Shown: positions 27,855 through 37,485 of the stretch, in pieces
How positions within the stretch are numbered: position 1 is the first letter of the stretch
Layout: every line of letters begins with the position of its first letter
DNA from: Saprospiraceae bacterium
GTDB taxonomy: Bacteria > Bacteroidota > Bacteroidia > Chitinophagales > Saprospiraceae
Assembly: GCA_958295895.1 (NCBI GenBank)
Contig: CATQHI010000009.1
Location: 214,891 to 278,890, forward strand
Direction: 5' to 3'
DNA: 64,000 nt
The notes under the pieces: generated by a model
Told to the model about the DNA's origin: nothing
Seen by the model: the letters and a program-made list of their open reading frames with translations, nothing else
Database searches by the model: none
Program-made: the position numbers and the translations under genes

Positions 27855-29385
27855 TCACTTCACTATCTCAGCAGTCAGCACTCCCACACACTCCATCACC
27901 CCCCTCTCGGAAATTCCCCAGCCGTAGATTCTCGTTCGGGGCATGAATGCTGTTGTCTGGATTAGGGATCCGTAGCGACACCGCCGGCAGCCCCAGTAGA
28001 TTCACAAACGGGCCCATCGGCTGCGAGCCCCCCGTCGTGCGCATCCGTACCGGCTCCTTGCCCAGGGCCCGGGTGACGGCCGCCGTGAGCCAGTGATCGA
28101 TGGGCGTATCCAGGTCCGTACGGAAGGGCACTGATCCAAGGCTGGAGCTGAAGGAGATCAGCTTGGGGTACCTCAGCCGCTCCTCCTCCGTTGGCTCCCC
28201 CTCCGTAAGGTGCCAGCCCCGGTCCACAACGAACTGCCGCAGCAACGCCACCTGCCGTTCCCCCGGCGTCTCCGGCACCAGCCGCATGTCGATCTCTACG
28301 GTTACCGCCTCGGGGATCAGTGTGCGCACCTCCTTACCCACCCAGCCGGCCCGCAGTCCGCGTACGTTCAGACTGGGGTACTGTAGCGCCTCCTGGTAGG
28401 TATCCCCTAGCGCCTCCTGCTCAGCTACGCCCACCATCGCCCGAATCTCCTCCCGCGTCTCCGGCACCTTATTCATCTCCCGCTTGTCGGCCTCGGTTAG
28501 CTTCACCCCATCGTAGAAATTAGGGATCAGCACCCGCCCCCGCTCGTCCTTCATTGCCGCCAGTAGTCGCGCGGTCGCAAAGACCGGATTCGGCGCGAAG
28601 TTCCCGTACTGCCCACTGTGCAGCGCATCCCGCGGCCCGTACACCTGCAATGTGACCGTGGCGATACCCCGCGCCCCGAACGTCAGCGTAGGCTCGTTCG
28701 ATACGTGCCGGGTGCCATCGATGATCACGAGGAGGTCCGCTGTAAATAGGTCGCGATTTGCCGCCACCGCCCCGGGTAGGTCGTCGCTACCGAGTTCCTC
28801 CTGGAAGTCCATGATTACCTTCACGTTGTGGGCTGGCTGTAGTCCCTCCTGCTCCAAAATATCCAAGGCCGTCATGAAAGCAATAGCCGGTCCCTTCGAG
28901 TCGGAGGCCGAGCGGGCGAACAGGCGTAAGTCGGGGTCGTAGGGCGCGTCCGCGGGTGCGGTCACCGTGGTGTAACTCCCATCCTGCTCCTTGCGCTTGT
29001 ACACCACTTGGTAGGGATCGGGCTGGTCCCAGGCGCTGGTATCTACGGGTTGTCCGTCGATCTGAAGGTAGAAGAGTACGGTGGGTAGGGCAGGGTCGAT
29101 CTGTCGCTCGGCGAAGAGCAGGGGCATGCCGGGGGTTTCGAGGCGGGTGACGGTGTAGCCCTTCGTGGTGAAGTTTTCCTGACACCAGGCCAGGTTGGCT
29201 TCTACCTGCTCGGGGTAGTTGCCGTCGTTGGGGATGGCGAGGAAGTCGGTGAGCTGGGCCAGGGCTCTGGGCAGGGCGGCGTCGGTGAGGCGGGTGATGG
29301 TGGGCTGGTCTAGGGGTTGGGCTTGCACCAATGTAGTGATGTATATGTAGATGAGACAAACGGCAAGCAGTCGAAATCGTAGCAT
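27855..29385 (-). CDS. M20 family metallopeptidase/dipeptidase, probable terminal frameshift
   Basis: LTDFLAIPNDGNYPEQ, FARSASDSKGPAIAFMTALDIL, MDFQEELGSDDLPG, HAPNENLRLGNFREG. Removing one C from the run 27899-27904 gives the expected ending NFREGVMECVGVLTAEIVK*. Confidence 0.85.
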
Positions 29386-29460
29386 AGCGGCAATGGTAAG
29401 CCTTGAAGGTATGAGCTCTGTGCATAGGTCGAGGCATTATATGCCGAGCTTATGCGGTAG

Positions 29461-29585
29461 GGTTCACCACAGAGGTCCAGAGGACCACACAAAGGGTTTC
29501 ACGGAGGTATCACGGAGCCGTCGTCGGAGCGAGGTGCACGGAGGAAACCAGAGGCCAGCACCTAGCGGTGCTGGGGGAGGTGAGG
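29461..29585. repeat. CACAGAGG-type intergenic repeat with terminal hairpin
   Basis: ttcaccacagagg...tttcacggaggtatcacggagccg...gaggccagcacctagcggtgctggggg; similar to 8066-8180. Hairpin cagcacc-tagc-ggtgctg at 29556-29573. Confidence 0.7.
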
Positions 29586-29608
29586 CGATTAGCTCAGTTA
29601 ATCGCCTC
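29582..29608. promoter_or_regulatory. Inverted repeat overlapping the expected -33 region of the fic promoter
   Basis: gaggcgatta-gctcagt-taatcgcctc (10-bp arms), followed by TATATTTG at 29618-29625. Confidence 0.7.
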
Positions 29609-29653
29609 ATAATCAGCTATATTTGAGTCGATTAAGTTTTGTAATCGTGTCAT

Positions 29654-30742
29654 ATGTATAACTGGCAGCAACCCGAATGGCCTAACTTTCGCTTTGATCC
29701 CGAAGACTACACTGCTCAACTGGAGAGCTACGTCAATGCTGTGCGCGAGCTTGTCGCTACTATTCGATGCTTAGAAGTAGATGACGCGCAAGCCTACTAT
29801 TTGGAGCGTCTAGTCGCAGAAGCTGTCAGTACATCTGGTATTGAGGGAGAGATTATAAACCGTCAGGATCTCGTTTCGTCAATCACAGATAATGTGAACT
29901 TAGGGATCGAAGCACTAGCAGTGAGGGACGTACGGGCCACGGCAGTCACCCGGCAACTGTTTCTGAATCAGATCACTTACGATAGGCCACTTACCGAAAC
30001 GGGACTGAAGTACTGGCATGAATTACTGATGGGTTATGACCGTACACTCAGTATTACCGGAGACTACCGCCAGGGCAACTCCCCCATGCGTATCGTGAGT
30101 GGTTCTAGCTACCGATTGCAAGTGCACTACGAGGCCCCACCTAGTGCGCATATGCCTCAGGAAATGAAGCGTTTCGTTGCGTATTGCAATACCGGTGATG
30201 CAGTAGGTACTCACCCAGTCCTCAAAGCTGGTATCGCACACCTCTACTTTGAGAACATCCACCCCTTCGAGGACGGGAACGGTCGTATAGGACGTGCTCT
30301 CCTGGAGACATTACTTTCCCAACAGCTCGGTACATTCGTTCCTTACAGTATCTCTCAGGCTATCCTTGCTCGCCAAGGGGAATACTATACCGCACTACAG
30401 CAGTCTTCTACTTCCCTGGAGATCGACGCATGGCTTACCTACTTCTGCGAGGTGCTCAACGAAGCCGTCCGTCGCGCAAATGAGCTGGTAGGCTTCAGTC
30501 TACGCAAACGCCGTTACTTTCATCAATTTGCAGTCCAACTCAATCCCCACCACCGTAAAGTAATAGAAAAAATGTTCGCCACTGGCCCCGCCGGCTTCCA
30601 GGGCAGCATGACCACCCGCAAGTACATGCGCATCAATCGTGTCTCTCAGGCCACCGCCGCCCGCGCCCTTCGCTACCTTACCTCCATCGGTGCCCTCACC
30701 CAGCACGGTGCCGGCCGCAGCACCCACTACCTCCTGCCCTAA
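29654..30742 (+). CDS. Fic family protein with DUF4172-like N-terminus
   Basis: IHPFEDGNGRIGRALLETLLSQ (HxFxDGNGRxxR); N-terminal WQQPEWPNFRFD; SGIEGE. Confidence 0.93.
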   Translation: MYNWQQPEWPNFRFDPEDYTAQLESYVNAVRELVATIRCLEVDDAQAYYLERLVAEAVSTSGIEGEIINRQDLVSSITDNVNLGIEALAVRDVRATAVTRQLFLNQITYDRPLTETGLKYWHELLMGYDRTLSITGDYRQGNSPMRIVSGSSYRLQVHYEAPPSAHMPQEMKRFVAYCNTGDAVGTHPVLKAGIAHLYFENIHPFEDGNGRIGRALLETLLSQQLGTFVPYSISQAILARQGEYYTALQQSSTSLEIDAWLTYFCEVLNEAVRRANELVGFSLRKRRYFHQFAVQLNPHHRKVIEKMFATGPAGFQGSMTTRKYMRINRVSQATAARALRYLTSIGALTQHGAGRSTHYLLP

Positions 30743-30747
30743 ACCCC

Positions 30748-31488
30748 ATGACACCCCAATTTTCGACCGTATTACTGTACTGGCTCATCCTACTACTCAG
30801 CCTAGGTGGCTGCGCCAAGACGGTCACCTTCACCGACACTCCCTACGAAAACCCCCTAGCCGACTACCGCTACAGCTGCCAGTCCATCGACTCGCTCACG
30901 GTAGCCGCCGCCCTGCCCGCCCTGGAAGCGCAGTTCGGTGACCAGCTGGAGGCCTCCGCCTACCGCGATAAGATCCTGGCGGCCCTCTCCTTCTACCCCA
31001 ACCTACGCGGCATCGACATTCGCCTCATCCGCAGACGCCTCCGCACCTCCATGGCCGCCCGCCCCCTCGGCCTCGGCAAGCGCCGGAACCGGAGGACCTA
31101 CGCCGTCTACGTCGACGACGTGAGCGACAAGCCAGCCGATTTCCGCAACGCGTCGTACTCAGCACAGGTAGGCTGCTTCATTCACGAGTTCGGCCATATT
31201 TCCTACTACGTGAGCCGCTCCAACGCGCAGCTAGCTACAGACGGAGCCCGCTACGTCACCAGCCAGCGCTTCAAGAATAAGTACGAACGTATCGCTGACC
31301 GCCTGGCCATCCAGCACGGCGGGGGCTACTACGTATACCAGTACCGCCGGTTCACCTTCGAAGAGGCAGAGCTGCCGGAGGCATACTTGGCGTTTAAGCG
31401 GCGGAATTATACGGATCAGAAAAAGCTGCTGGCGCGGCATATTGCTTACCTCCGCGAGAATAGCGTGGAGAAATGCGTGGATTACTGA
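30748..31488 (+). CDS. Hypothetical lipoprotein with gluzincin-like metalloprotease signature
   Basis: Lipobox LSLGGC; CFIHEFGHISYY (HExxH) and downstream YERIADRLAIQHGG. Confidence 0.6.
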   Translation: MTPQFSTVLLYWLILLLSLGGCAKTVTFTDTPYENPLADYRYSCQSIDSLTVAAALPALEAQFGDQLEASAYRDKILAALSFYPNLRGIDIRLIRRRLRTSMAARPLGLGKRRNRRTYAVYVDDVSDKPADFRNASYSAQVGCFIHEFGHISYYVSRSNAQLATDGARYVTSQRFKNKYERIADRLAIQHGGGYYVYQYRRFTFEEAELPEAYLAFKRRNYTDQKKLLARHIAYLRENSVEKCVDY

Positions 31489-31497
31489 CTGCTCAGT

Positions 31498-31615
31498 GCA
31501 GCTCCGCTGCTTTATAATGAACCACAGAGGACGCAGAGGGCCACAGAGACGTCTTCAGAAGCACCTCTGTGTTCTCTGCGCACTCTGTGGTTGATCCTTA
31601 AAGCAGCGGAGCTGC
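31498..31615. repeat. ~51-bp inverted repeat between convergent genes (possible bidirectional terminator or MITE-like remnant)
   Basis: gcagctccgctgcttta...aaccacagag...gcagag..cacagag (31498-31548) matches the reverse complement of 31565-31615 with few differences; 16-nt spacer. Confidence 0.9.
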
Positions 31616-31618
31616 CTA

Positions 31619-32830
31619 TCATACCTTATCCCTTCGAGTCATCACCCCACTATATTCCAACCAAGCCAGCCCAAAGCAAAGCAGCCCGTACCCCACCAGC
31701 ACCCCCAACCAACCCTCCACCCCCCACCGTAGCCCATAGCTAAACACAATCGGAGCCGCCGCCGAGCTCACCACCACGAACAGCCGCACCGTACTCTTGA
31801 TACTGCCCAGATAGCGCGGTCCGTAACGCTCCGCCCATAGCGCCGGCATCATCACCGCATCCGTACCCGCGCTAGCTCCGAAGAGGCCGAAGAATACCGG
31901 CACCACCCAGCCGTAAGGCACGAATAGCAATAGCAAGAGCCCCGCTACCGCCGGGATCAGCGCAAACCGCAGCAGCGTACCCGGCCCCAACCGGTCAATC
32001 AGATCGCCCCCGAAGAGCAAGAACACCACCCGCACCAGCCCGTAAGCACTCAGTCCGTAGGCCATCAACTCCGCGCTGAAGCCCCGCTCGGCCGCAATGA
32101 CGGACTGATTGAAAACCAATCCCGTAAATACGAAGGGAATAAATAAAAAGATCGGGATGAGTAATTGAAACCGGCGGTCTCTGAGCACCTGCGTCCGCGA
32201 CCAAGAGGTTGCACCTGCGTCCCCGCCCGCCTGTAGTTGGGCCTTGGCTACCGTATCCGCCCGCTGAAAATCGTCGTAGCGCCGCACCAGTAGCCAGACC
32301 GCCGGTTAGAAAGACTACCAGCACCGCACCGCCCCGCCAGGGCCCATACCGTGCCAAAACCGTAGGCCAGAATCGCATAGGTCGCCACCGGCGGCAACAC
32401 CACTTCCGCCACGGAAAGCCCCAGCAACGACAGCGAAAGCGCCCGCCCCCGCCGTGCCTCAAAGTAGCGCCCGATCGTCGTACTCCCGATAAGTGGCAAC
32501 ACCCCCTGCCCGCCGCAGCGCACGATGAATAGTCCCCACCGCTACCAGCGCAAAGCTCGGCGAGAAGGCCAGCAACGCCGTACCCGCCAGCAGCGCCAGC
32601 CCCACGGCCGTGCTCACGTAGCGCACCCGCCCCCGGTCGATCTGCCGCCCGATCACCGGTAGCAGGAAGGCCGCCACCAGGGTCACCGTAGAGTACAGGC
32701 CCGCAAAGGTATTTTCCTCCCAGTCGAGCCGCTCGGTCATCTCGGCTACGAACAGGCCGATGAAGAAGGTCTGCCCGACGGCCGAGAAGAAGAAGTGCAG
32801 GAAGCCGAAGCCGAGGTAGCGCGGATTCAT
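31619..32830 (-). pseudogene. MFS transporter split by two frameshifts
   Basis: ORF 32459..32830 (MNPRYLGFGFLHFFFSAVGQTFFIGLFVAEMTERL), ORF 32248..32523 (GQGVLPLIGSTTIGRYFEARRGRALSLSLLGLS), ORF 31619..32287 (RFQLLIPIFLFIPFVFTGLVFNQSVIA) form one transporter in sequence. Confidence 0.8.
32210..32228 (+). repeat. 19-bp dispersed motif copy (inside the MFS gene)
   Basis: tgcacctgcgtccccgccc; weaker copy agcacctgcgtccgcgacc at 32184-32202. Confidence 0.75.
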
Positions 32831-35800
32831 TAATCCTCGACCGGCTCCAACTCACCGAATACGCTAAGCTGGGCACTAGTCACCTCATCCTGGTAGGCCT
32901 TGAGCTCACCGGAGAGAAAGCCATTGACCTGACCCACGAAGTCACCCGCGCCCTCCCGGAACTGCTCCAGGGTCAGGCGGGCCATCTGGCTAGGCTCGCC
33001 CTCGATCTGGCTGATGTAGCTGCGGGCACCGTAGAGCTTGGACTGTAGGTTGGTGGGGTTGCGCTGAATGCCCTTCTGGTCCTCGGGGTCCATCAGGATC
33101 GCTTCCAACTCGTCAATGCGCTTGACGAGGTCCTTGCCACGCTGAGTAAAGGTGTCTTTGGTAGCCTTAGGGGCGTCACCGAGTAGACCGTCGACGCGCT
33201 TAATGCTCCTGCGGGCCTCCTGCAGGCGGTCGAAGGCGGTCTTGACGCGGTCGATCTCCGTTTCCAGCTCGGCGGTGAGGGCATCACGCTGGACGTAGCG
33301 GCCGCTGCCGTGGTAGTCCTGGCGGGGGTCGGCACCAACGGTCACGGTGGTGGAGCCGGAGTGGTTGCCGTAAGTCATCAGGACACGGTAGGTACCGGGT
33401 ACGACGGGCATCCCGCTGGGGATGTCGGCATCGTCCTTAGGCTCGCGGCGGCTGGGCATTTCCACGCCGTCGGCGCGCATGTTCCAGCTGGTGCGGTTCA
33501 TGCCCCACTGCGGCTTTTCGGTGTAGGTGCGGATGGTGTCGCCGCTCTGTACGTCGATGATCTGGAACTTGACCTTTTCCTTGGGCGGGGCGATGGTTTC
33601 GATCTCGTCGTCCTGGTCGGCGTAGGCCTGCTCGGCGCTGCCGGTCTCGCGGGCGGGAATGTCTTCCTTGATCTCCGGGGCGATCAGGGAGAATTTAGTG
33701 AGCCGGCCCACGTCGATGCTATCGGGATTGGTAGTGGTCGTATCGGCCGGTCCACCGGGGCGCACCCAGTAAGTGAGCAGCGCGCCGTCGGGACGATCCT
33801 CCCCCTGAAACTGTCCCTGGGCGTAGAAGCGGGTGCCCTGGTAGGAACGGTACTCGTATTGGTAAGCGTTCGGCGCGGGGAAGACGGCGAAGCTGTCCTG
33901 CAGCATTTCCGGACCCCGTTTGGCTAGCTCACGCAGGGGACGGATATCATCCATAATGTAAATCGCCCGCCCGAAGGTGCCCACGATCAGGTCGTGCTCG
34001 CGGGGGTGGATCTTGAGGTCGATGGTCGAGACGTGGGGGTAGTCGGCGTCGAAGCGCGTCCAGCTGTCGCCGTAGTCGAGGCTGTACCAGAGCCCCTGGT
34101 CGGTACCCAGGAAGAGCAGGTTTTCCTGCACCGGGTCCTGCACGATGGCCTGGGCGTGGCCGCTGACCTTGTCCTCGTCCACAATCTGGGTGAAGCTGCT
34201 ACCGTAGTCGGTGGTGTGGTAGACCATGGGGCGGGTATCGCCGCGGCGGTAATCGTTGACGACCACGAAGGCTTCACCGGCATTGATGGGGGAAGATTCG
34301 ATGTAGCCGATCCAGCTGCCGGGGGTCATGCCGGGGAGCCGGGCAGACAGGTCGGTCCAGCTGCCGCCGCCGTTGCGGGTGAGGTGCAGCCGGCCGTCGT
34401 CGCTGCCGACCCAGATGTTGCTGTCGCCGAGCGCGTAGGGTACCACCTCGGGCACGATCGTAAGCAGGGTGGTGTGGTTTTCGGCCTGGGTGGCGTCGAT
34501 GGTGAGGCCGCCGCTGCGGTCCGAGCGCTGTAGACTGGTATCGTTGGTGGTAAGGTCGGGGCTGATGAGCTCCCAGTTCATGCCCGCGTCCGTGGTTTTG
34601 TGTACGTACTGGCTGCCCATGTAGATGGTGTTGGCGTCGGTGGGCGACTGGGCGATCGGCGCGTTCCAGTTGAAGCGTAGGAACTCCCCCTCGGGGTGCA
34701 CGGGCCGGATAAAGGTCGTCTTACCCGTAGGCCGGTGCACGGTGCCGAGGTAACCGCCCTGGCTGGCCGCGTAGACCATATCGGGCTGGTCGGGCTTAAA
34801 GATCATATCGAAGCCGTCGCCGAAGAAGACCTCCTGCCAGTCGGCGTCGGTGATGCCGCCGCTCTTGAGTCCCTGACTGGGGCCAACCCAGCTGCCGTTG
34901 TCCTGCATTCCGCCACCCACCAGGTAGGGGTAACTCATGTCGTAGGCCACGTGATAAAACTGCCCCACGGGTAAGTTCTCTACGAAGCGCCAGGTATCCC
35001 CGCCATCGTGACTGATGTTGAGCCCCCCGTCGTTGCCCTCGATGATGTAGTCGGGGTCGTCCTTATCGATCCAGAACGCGTGGTTATCGGGGTGCACGTT
35101 GTTGCCGTAATTGGCGATCTCGGTGAAGGTCTTACCGCCATCCTCCGATTTACTGATGTAGGTGGCGATGTGAAAGACGCGGTTCTCGTTTTGGGGGTCT
35201 ACGTAGATCTCGGCGTAGTAGAAGGGGCGGTCGCCGACGTTTTCTTTGGTCACCAGGCTGAAGGTCTGTCCGCCATCAGTGCTTTTATAGAGTCCGTTAT
35301 CGCCGGTCTCCTCGACCAGGGCGTAGACGATCTCGGGTTGGCCCGCGGCGATGGCCAGTCCGATGCGGCCAAGGTTGCCCTTGGGTAGTCCGTCTTTGGC
35401 CGTGCGGCGTGTCCAGTTGTCGCCCCCGTCGGTGGTTACCCAGATGCCGGAGCCGGGTCCGCCGGAGTTAAAGTAGTCGGGATCGCGGTCGAAGGTCCAG
35501 GTCGCCGCGATCAGTTTATTGGGGTTGGTGGGGTCCATGACCAGCTCGGCGATACCGGTGCCCTCGTCGATGTAGAGCACCTTATCCCAGCTCTTACCGC
35601 CGTCGGTGGTGCGGTACACGCCGCGTTCGGGATTCGGGACCCACATATTGCCGAGGGCACCGACGTAGACGGTATTCGGGTCGGTCGGGTGGGGGTGGAT
35701 GCGGTAGATGGCCTTGGTGTCTTCGAGGCCCATCATCTCCCAGTTCTTGCCGCCGTCGAGGCTCTTGTAGATGCCGCCGCCGTAGTTGGCCGAGTTACGG

Positions 35801-36141
35801 GGGTTGCCCTCACCGGTACCGGCCCAGATGATGTTGGGGTTGGCCTCGCTTACCGCCACCGCCCCAATGGAGAGGTACTTTTGGTCATCAAACAGGGGCC
35901 GAAAGCTGGTGCCGGCATTCTCGCTCATCCAGAGTCCACCCGAAGCGGTGCCAACGTAAATTTTATCCTTATCTACGGGGTGCACGTCGATGCCCGTCAC
36001 ACGCCCCGCCATACCGGCCGGGCCGATGGCGCGGGGGGCTAGGGCCTTCCAGTGGTCTTTGTTGAGGGGTTGCTGTGCGTGCAGGAGGGCGGGGCCGCAG
36101 GTGCAGAGCAGGGCGAGAAGGAGCGGGTAGATACGATTCAT
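32830..36141 (-). CDS. VPS10/sortilin-like beta-propeller glycosyl hydrolase family protein
   Basis: Signal peptide; repeated NAGTSFRPLFDDQKYLSIGAVAVSEANPNIIWAGTGEGNPRNS, SLDGGKNWEMMGLEDT, GRAIYIMDDIRPLREL. Confidence 0.9.
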   Translation of the reverse strand: MNRIYPLLLALLCTCGPALLHAQQPLNKDHWKALAPRAIGPAGMAGRVTGIDVHPVDKDKIYVGTASGGLWMSENAGTSFRPLFDDQKYLSIGAVAVSEANPNIIWAGTGEGNPRNSANYGGGIYKSLDGGKNWEMMGLEDTKAIYRIHPHPTDPNTVYVGALGNMWVPNPERGVYRTTDGGKSWDKVLYIDEGTGIAELVMDPTNPNKLIAATWTFDRDPDYFNSGGPGSGIWVTTDGGDNWTRRTAKDGLPKGNLGRIGLAIAAGQPEIVYALVEETGDNGLYKSTDGGQTFSLVTKENVGDRPFYYAEIYVDPQNENRVFHIATYISKSEDGGKTFTEIANYGNNVHPDNHAFWIDKDDPDYIIEGNDGGLNISHDGGDTWRFVENLPVGQFYHVAYDMSYPYLVGGGMQDNGSWVGPSQGLKSGGITDADWQEVFFGDGFDMIFKPDQPDMVYAASQGGYLGTVHRPTGKTTFIRPVHPEGEFLRFNWNAPIAQSPTDANTIYMGSQYVHKTTDAGMNWELISPDLTTNDTSLQRSDRSGGLTIDATQAENHTTLLTIVPEVVPYALGDSNIWVGSDDGRLHLTRNGGGSWTDLSARLPGMTPGSWIGYIESSPINAGEAFVVVNDYRRGDTRPMVYHTTDYGSSFTQIVDEDKVSGHAQAIVQDPVQENLLFLGTDQGLWYSLDYGDSWTRFDADYPHVSTIDLKIHPREHDLIVGTFGRAIYIMDDIRPLRELAKRGPEMLQDSFAVFPAPNAYQYEYRSYQGTRFYAQGQFQGEDRPDGALLTYWVRPGGPADTTTTNPDSIDVGRLTKFSLIAPEIKEDIPARETGSAEQAYADQDDEIETIAPPKEKVKFQIIDVQSGDTIRTYTEKPQWGMNRTSWNMRADGVEMPSRREPKDDADIPSGMPVVPGTYRVLMTYGNHSGSTTVTVGADPRQDYHGSGRYVQRDALTAELETEIDRVKTAFDRLQEARRSIKRVDGLLGDAPKATKDTFTQRGKDLVKRIDELEAILMDPEDQKGIQRNPTNLQSKLYGARSYISQIEGEPSQMARLTLEQFREGAGDFVGQVNGFLSGELKAYQDEVTSAQLSVFGELEPVED
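36086..36104 (-). repeat. 19-bp dispersed motif copy (inside VPS10-like signal peptide)
   Basis: gggcggggccgcaggtgca, identical to the 2279 copy. Confidence 0.85.
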
Positions 36142-36197
36142 GCCTTTGGGGTAAGTCGGCAAGATACGGCAGCGGAAAAGGCCGGGGAATTATCCGT

Positions 36198-36246
36198 ACA
36201 ATGCTGCCTCCGGCGGCGGCAGCAAAATGCAGCCTCTGGCTGCGCT
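36198..36246. repeat. Double mini-hairpin intergenic repeat
   Basis: gctgcctccggcggc (36203-36217) and gcagcctctggctgc (36229-36243). Confidence 0.75.
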
Positions 36247-36403
36247 AAAAGAGTATCGGTATACCGCGGAGCGTGCCAAGGATTGCGGAAGCACACTTGG
36301 CGAGGCCTCGGCTGCCTCTGTGCCCTCGACGGTTCGTGAACTGCTTACATCGAAAGTGGAGCGCGAAAGCCTTTCACCTAGATCAGTTAAGACCGTGTCC
36401 ATC

Positions 36404-36700
36404 TCACGATAATTCCGCCAGAAGAGTGTCTAAGTCCTCTTCAATATTAGCTTGCTCGACCAGTTTTTCTAATTCACCTGGCTCGAAGGGGCGGATGTGC
36501 TGCTCCGCTTTCAATTGTTCCAAATCAAACTTATGCTGTCGCAGGGTAGCATAAGTACTAAAGCCTGATAGAGAAGTAATCGAGTCGTCTGACTCATGCC
36601 TCACTTGGTCAATCGAAGCAGACACTCGTTCGAGCAAGTCTTCTCCGGAGATTGCTAGGATCCACTGCGCGATACTGGTCTTCTTACTCTCTAATGTCAT
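36404..36700 (-). CDS. Small acidic antitoxin-like protein, orphan
   Basis: 98 aa, MTLESKKTSIAQWILAISGEDLLERVSASIDQV...; architecture like Bacteroidota antitoxin-type small proteins, but no clear toxin ORF follows. Confidence 0.4.
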   Translation of the reverse strand: MTLESKKTSIAQWILAISGEDLLERVSASIDQVRHESDDSITSLSGFSTYATLRQHKFDLEQLKAEQHIRPFEPGELEKLVEQANIEEDLDTLLAELS

Positions 36701-36795
36701 CTTCTGACTGTATTACTGATTCTCAAACGCAAAGCAAAAATAGGAAGTTTCCTGCCCGCTCAATGCGCAACACCTCTATATAGCTATCCAACGCT

Positions 36796-37467
36796 GTGCA
36801 ATCACCTCCATCACTAACCTATGGCTTCATTGCCCTGACCCTCCTGACCGCCTGGTGGTTTTACCGGCTTACCGGCAGCCGGGCTGTGGTGGGAATAGGG
36901 TTCGTCCTCTGGTTGGCGGTACACGGCATACTGGCGTACGGTGGATTCTACGAAGTGACCGATACGCTGCCACCGCGACTGGCCCTGGTCATAGTGCCAA
37001 CGCTGGTACTGGCTCCTGTGATTGGCTTCAGTTCACTAGGTGAACCACTGCGAGCAGACCTGAACCTCGCGCATATTCACTACTTCCACGGTATACGCAT
37101 CTTGGTAGAGGTGGTATTCCTCCATGGATTATTTACCGCCGGCCTGGTCGCCGAAGTTGTAACCTTCAAGGGACAAAATGTAGACTTACTCGCTGGGATC
37201 ACCGGGCCCCTCGTCGGTCTCTTGGTCTTCCGTTTGGGCTGGTTGTCCCCTACCTACGCGATTGTGTGGAACGTGGCGGGTATCGTTTCACTGGGCTGGA
37301 CCGTCAGCCGGGCCGTACTCTCCGCTCCCTCCCCCTATCAGCAGTACGGTTTCGAGCAGCCCACGCTGGCGATTTTTTACTTTCCATTCATCTGGCTGCC
37401 AGCACTGGTGGCCCCGCTGATGATATGGGCACACTGTCTGGCGCTGGGTCGCCTGCTTAGACCCTGA
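36796..37467 (+). CDS. Hypothetical integral membrane protein
   Basis: 223 aa, GTG start, about six hydrophobic segments. Confidence 0.6.
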   Translation: MQSPPSLTYGFIALTLLTAWWFYRLTGSRAVVGIGFVLWLAVHGILAYGGFYEVTDTLPPRLALVIVPTLVLAPVIGFSSLGEPLRADLNLAHIHYFHGIRILVEVVFLHGLFTAGLVAEVVTFKGQNVDLLAGITGPLVGLLVFRLGWLSPTYAIVWNVAGIVSLGWTVSRAVLSAPSPYQQYGFEQPTLAIFYFPFIWLPALVAPLMIWAHCLALGRLLRP

Positions 37468-37485
37468 CCCCGTACCTTTCCTCCC

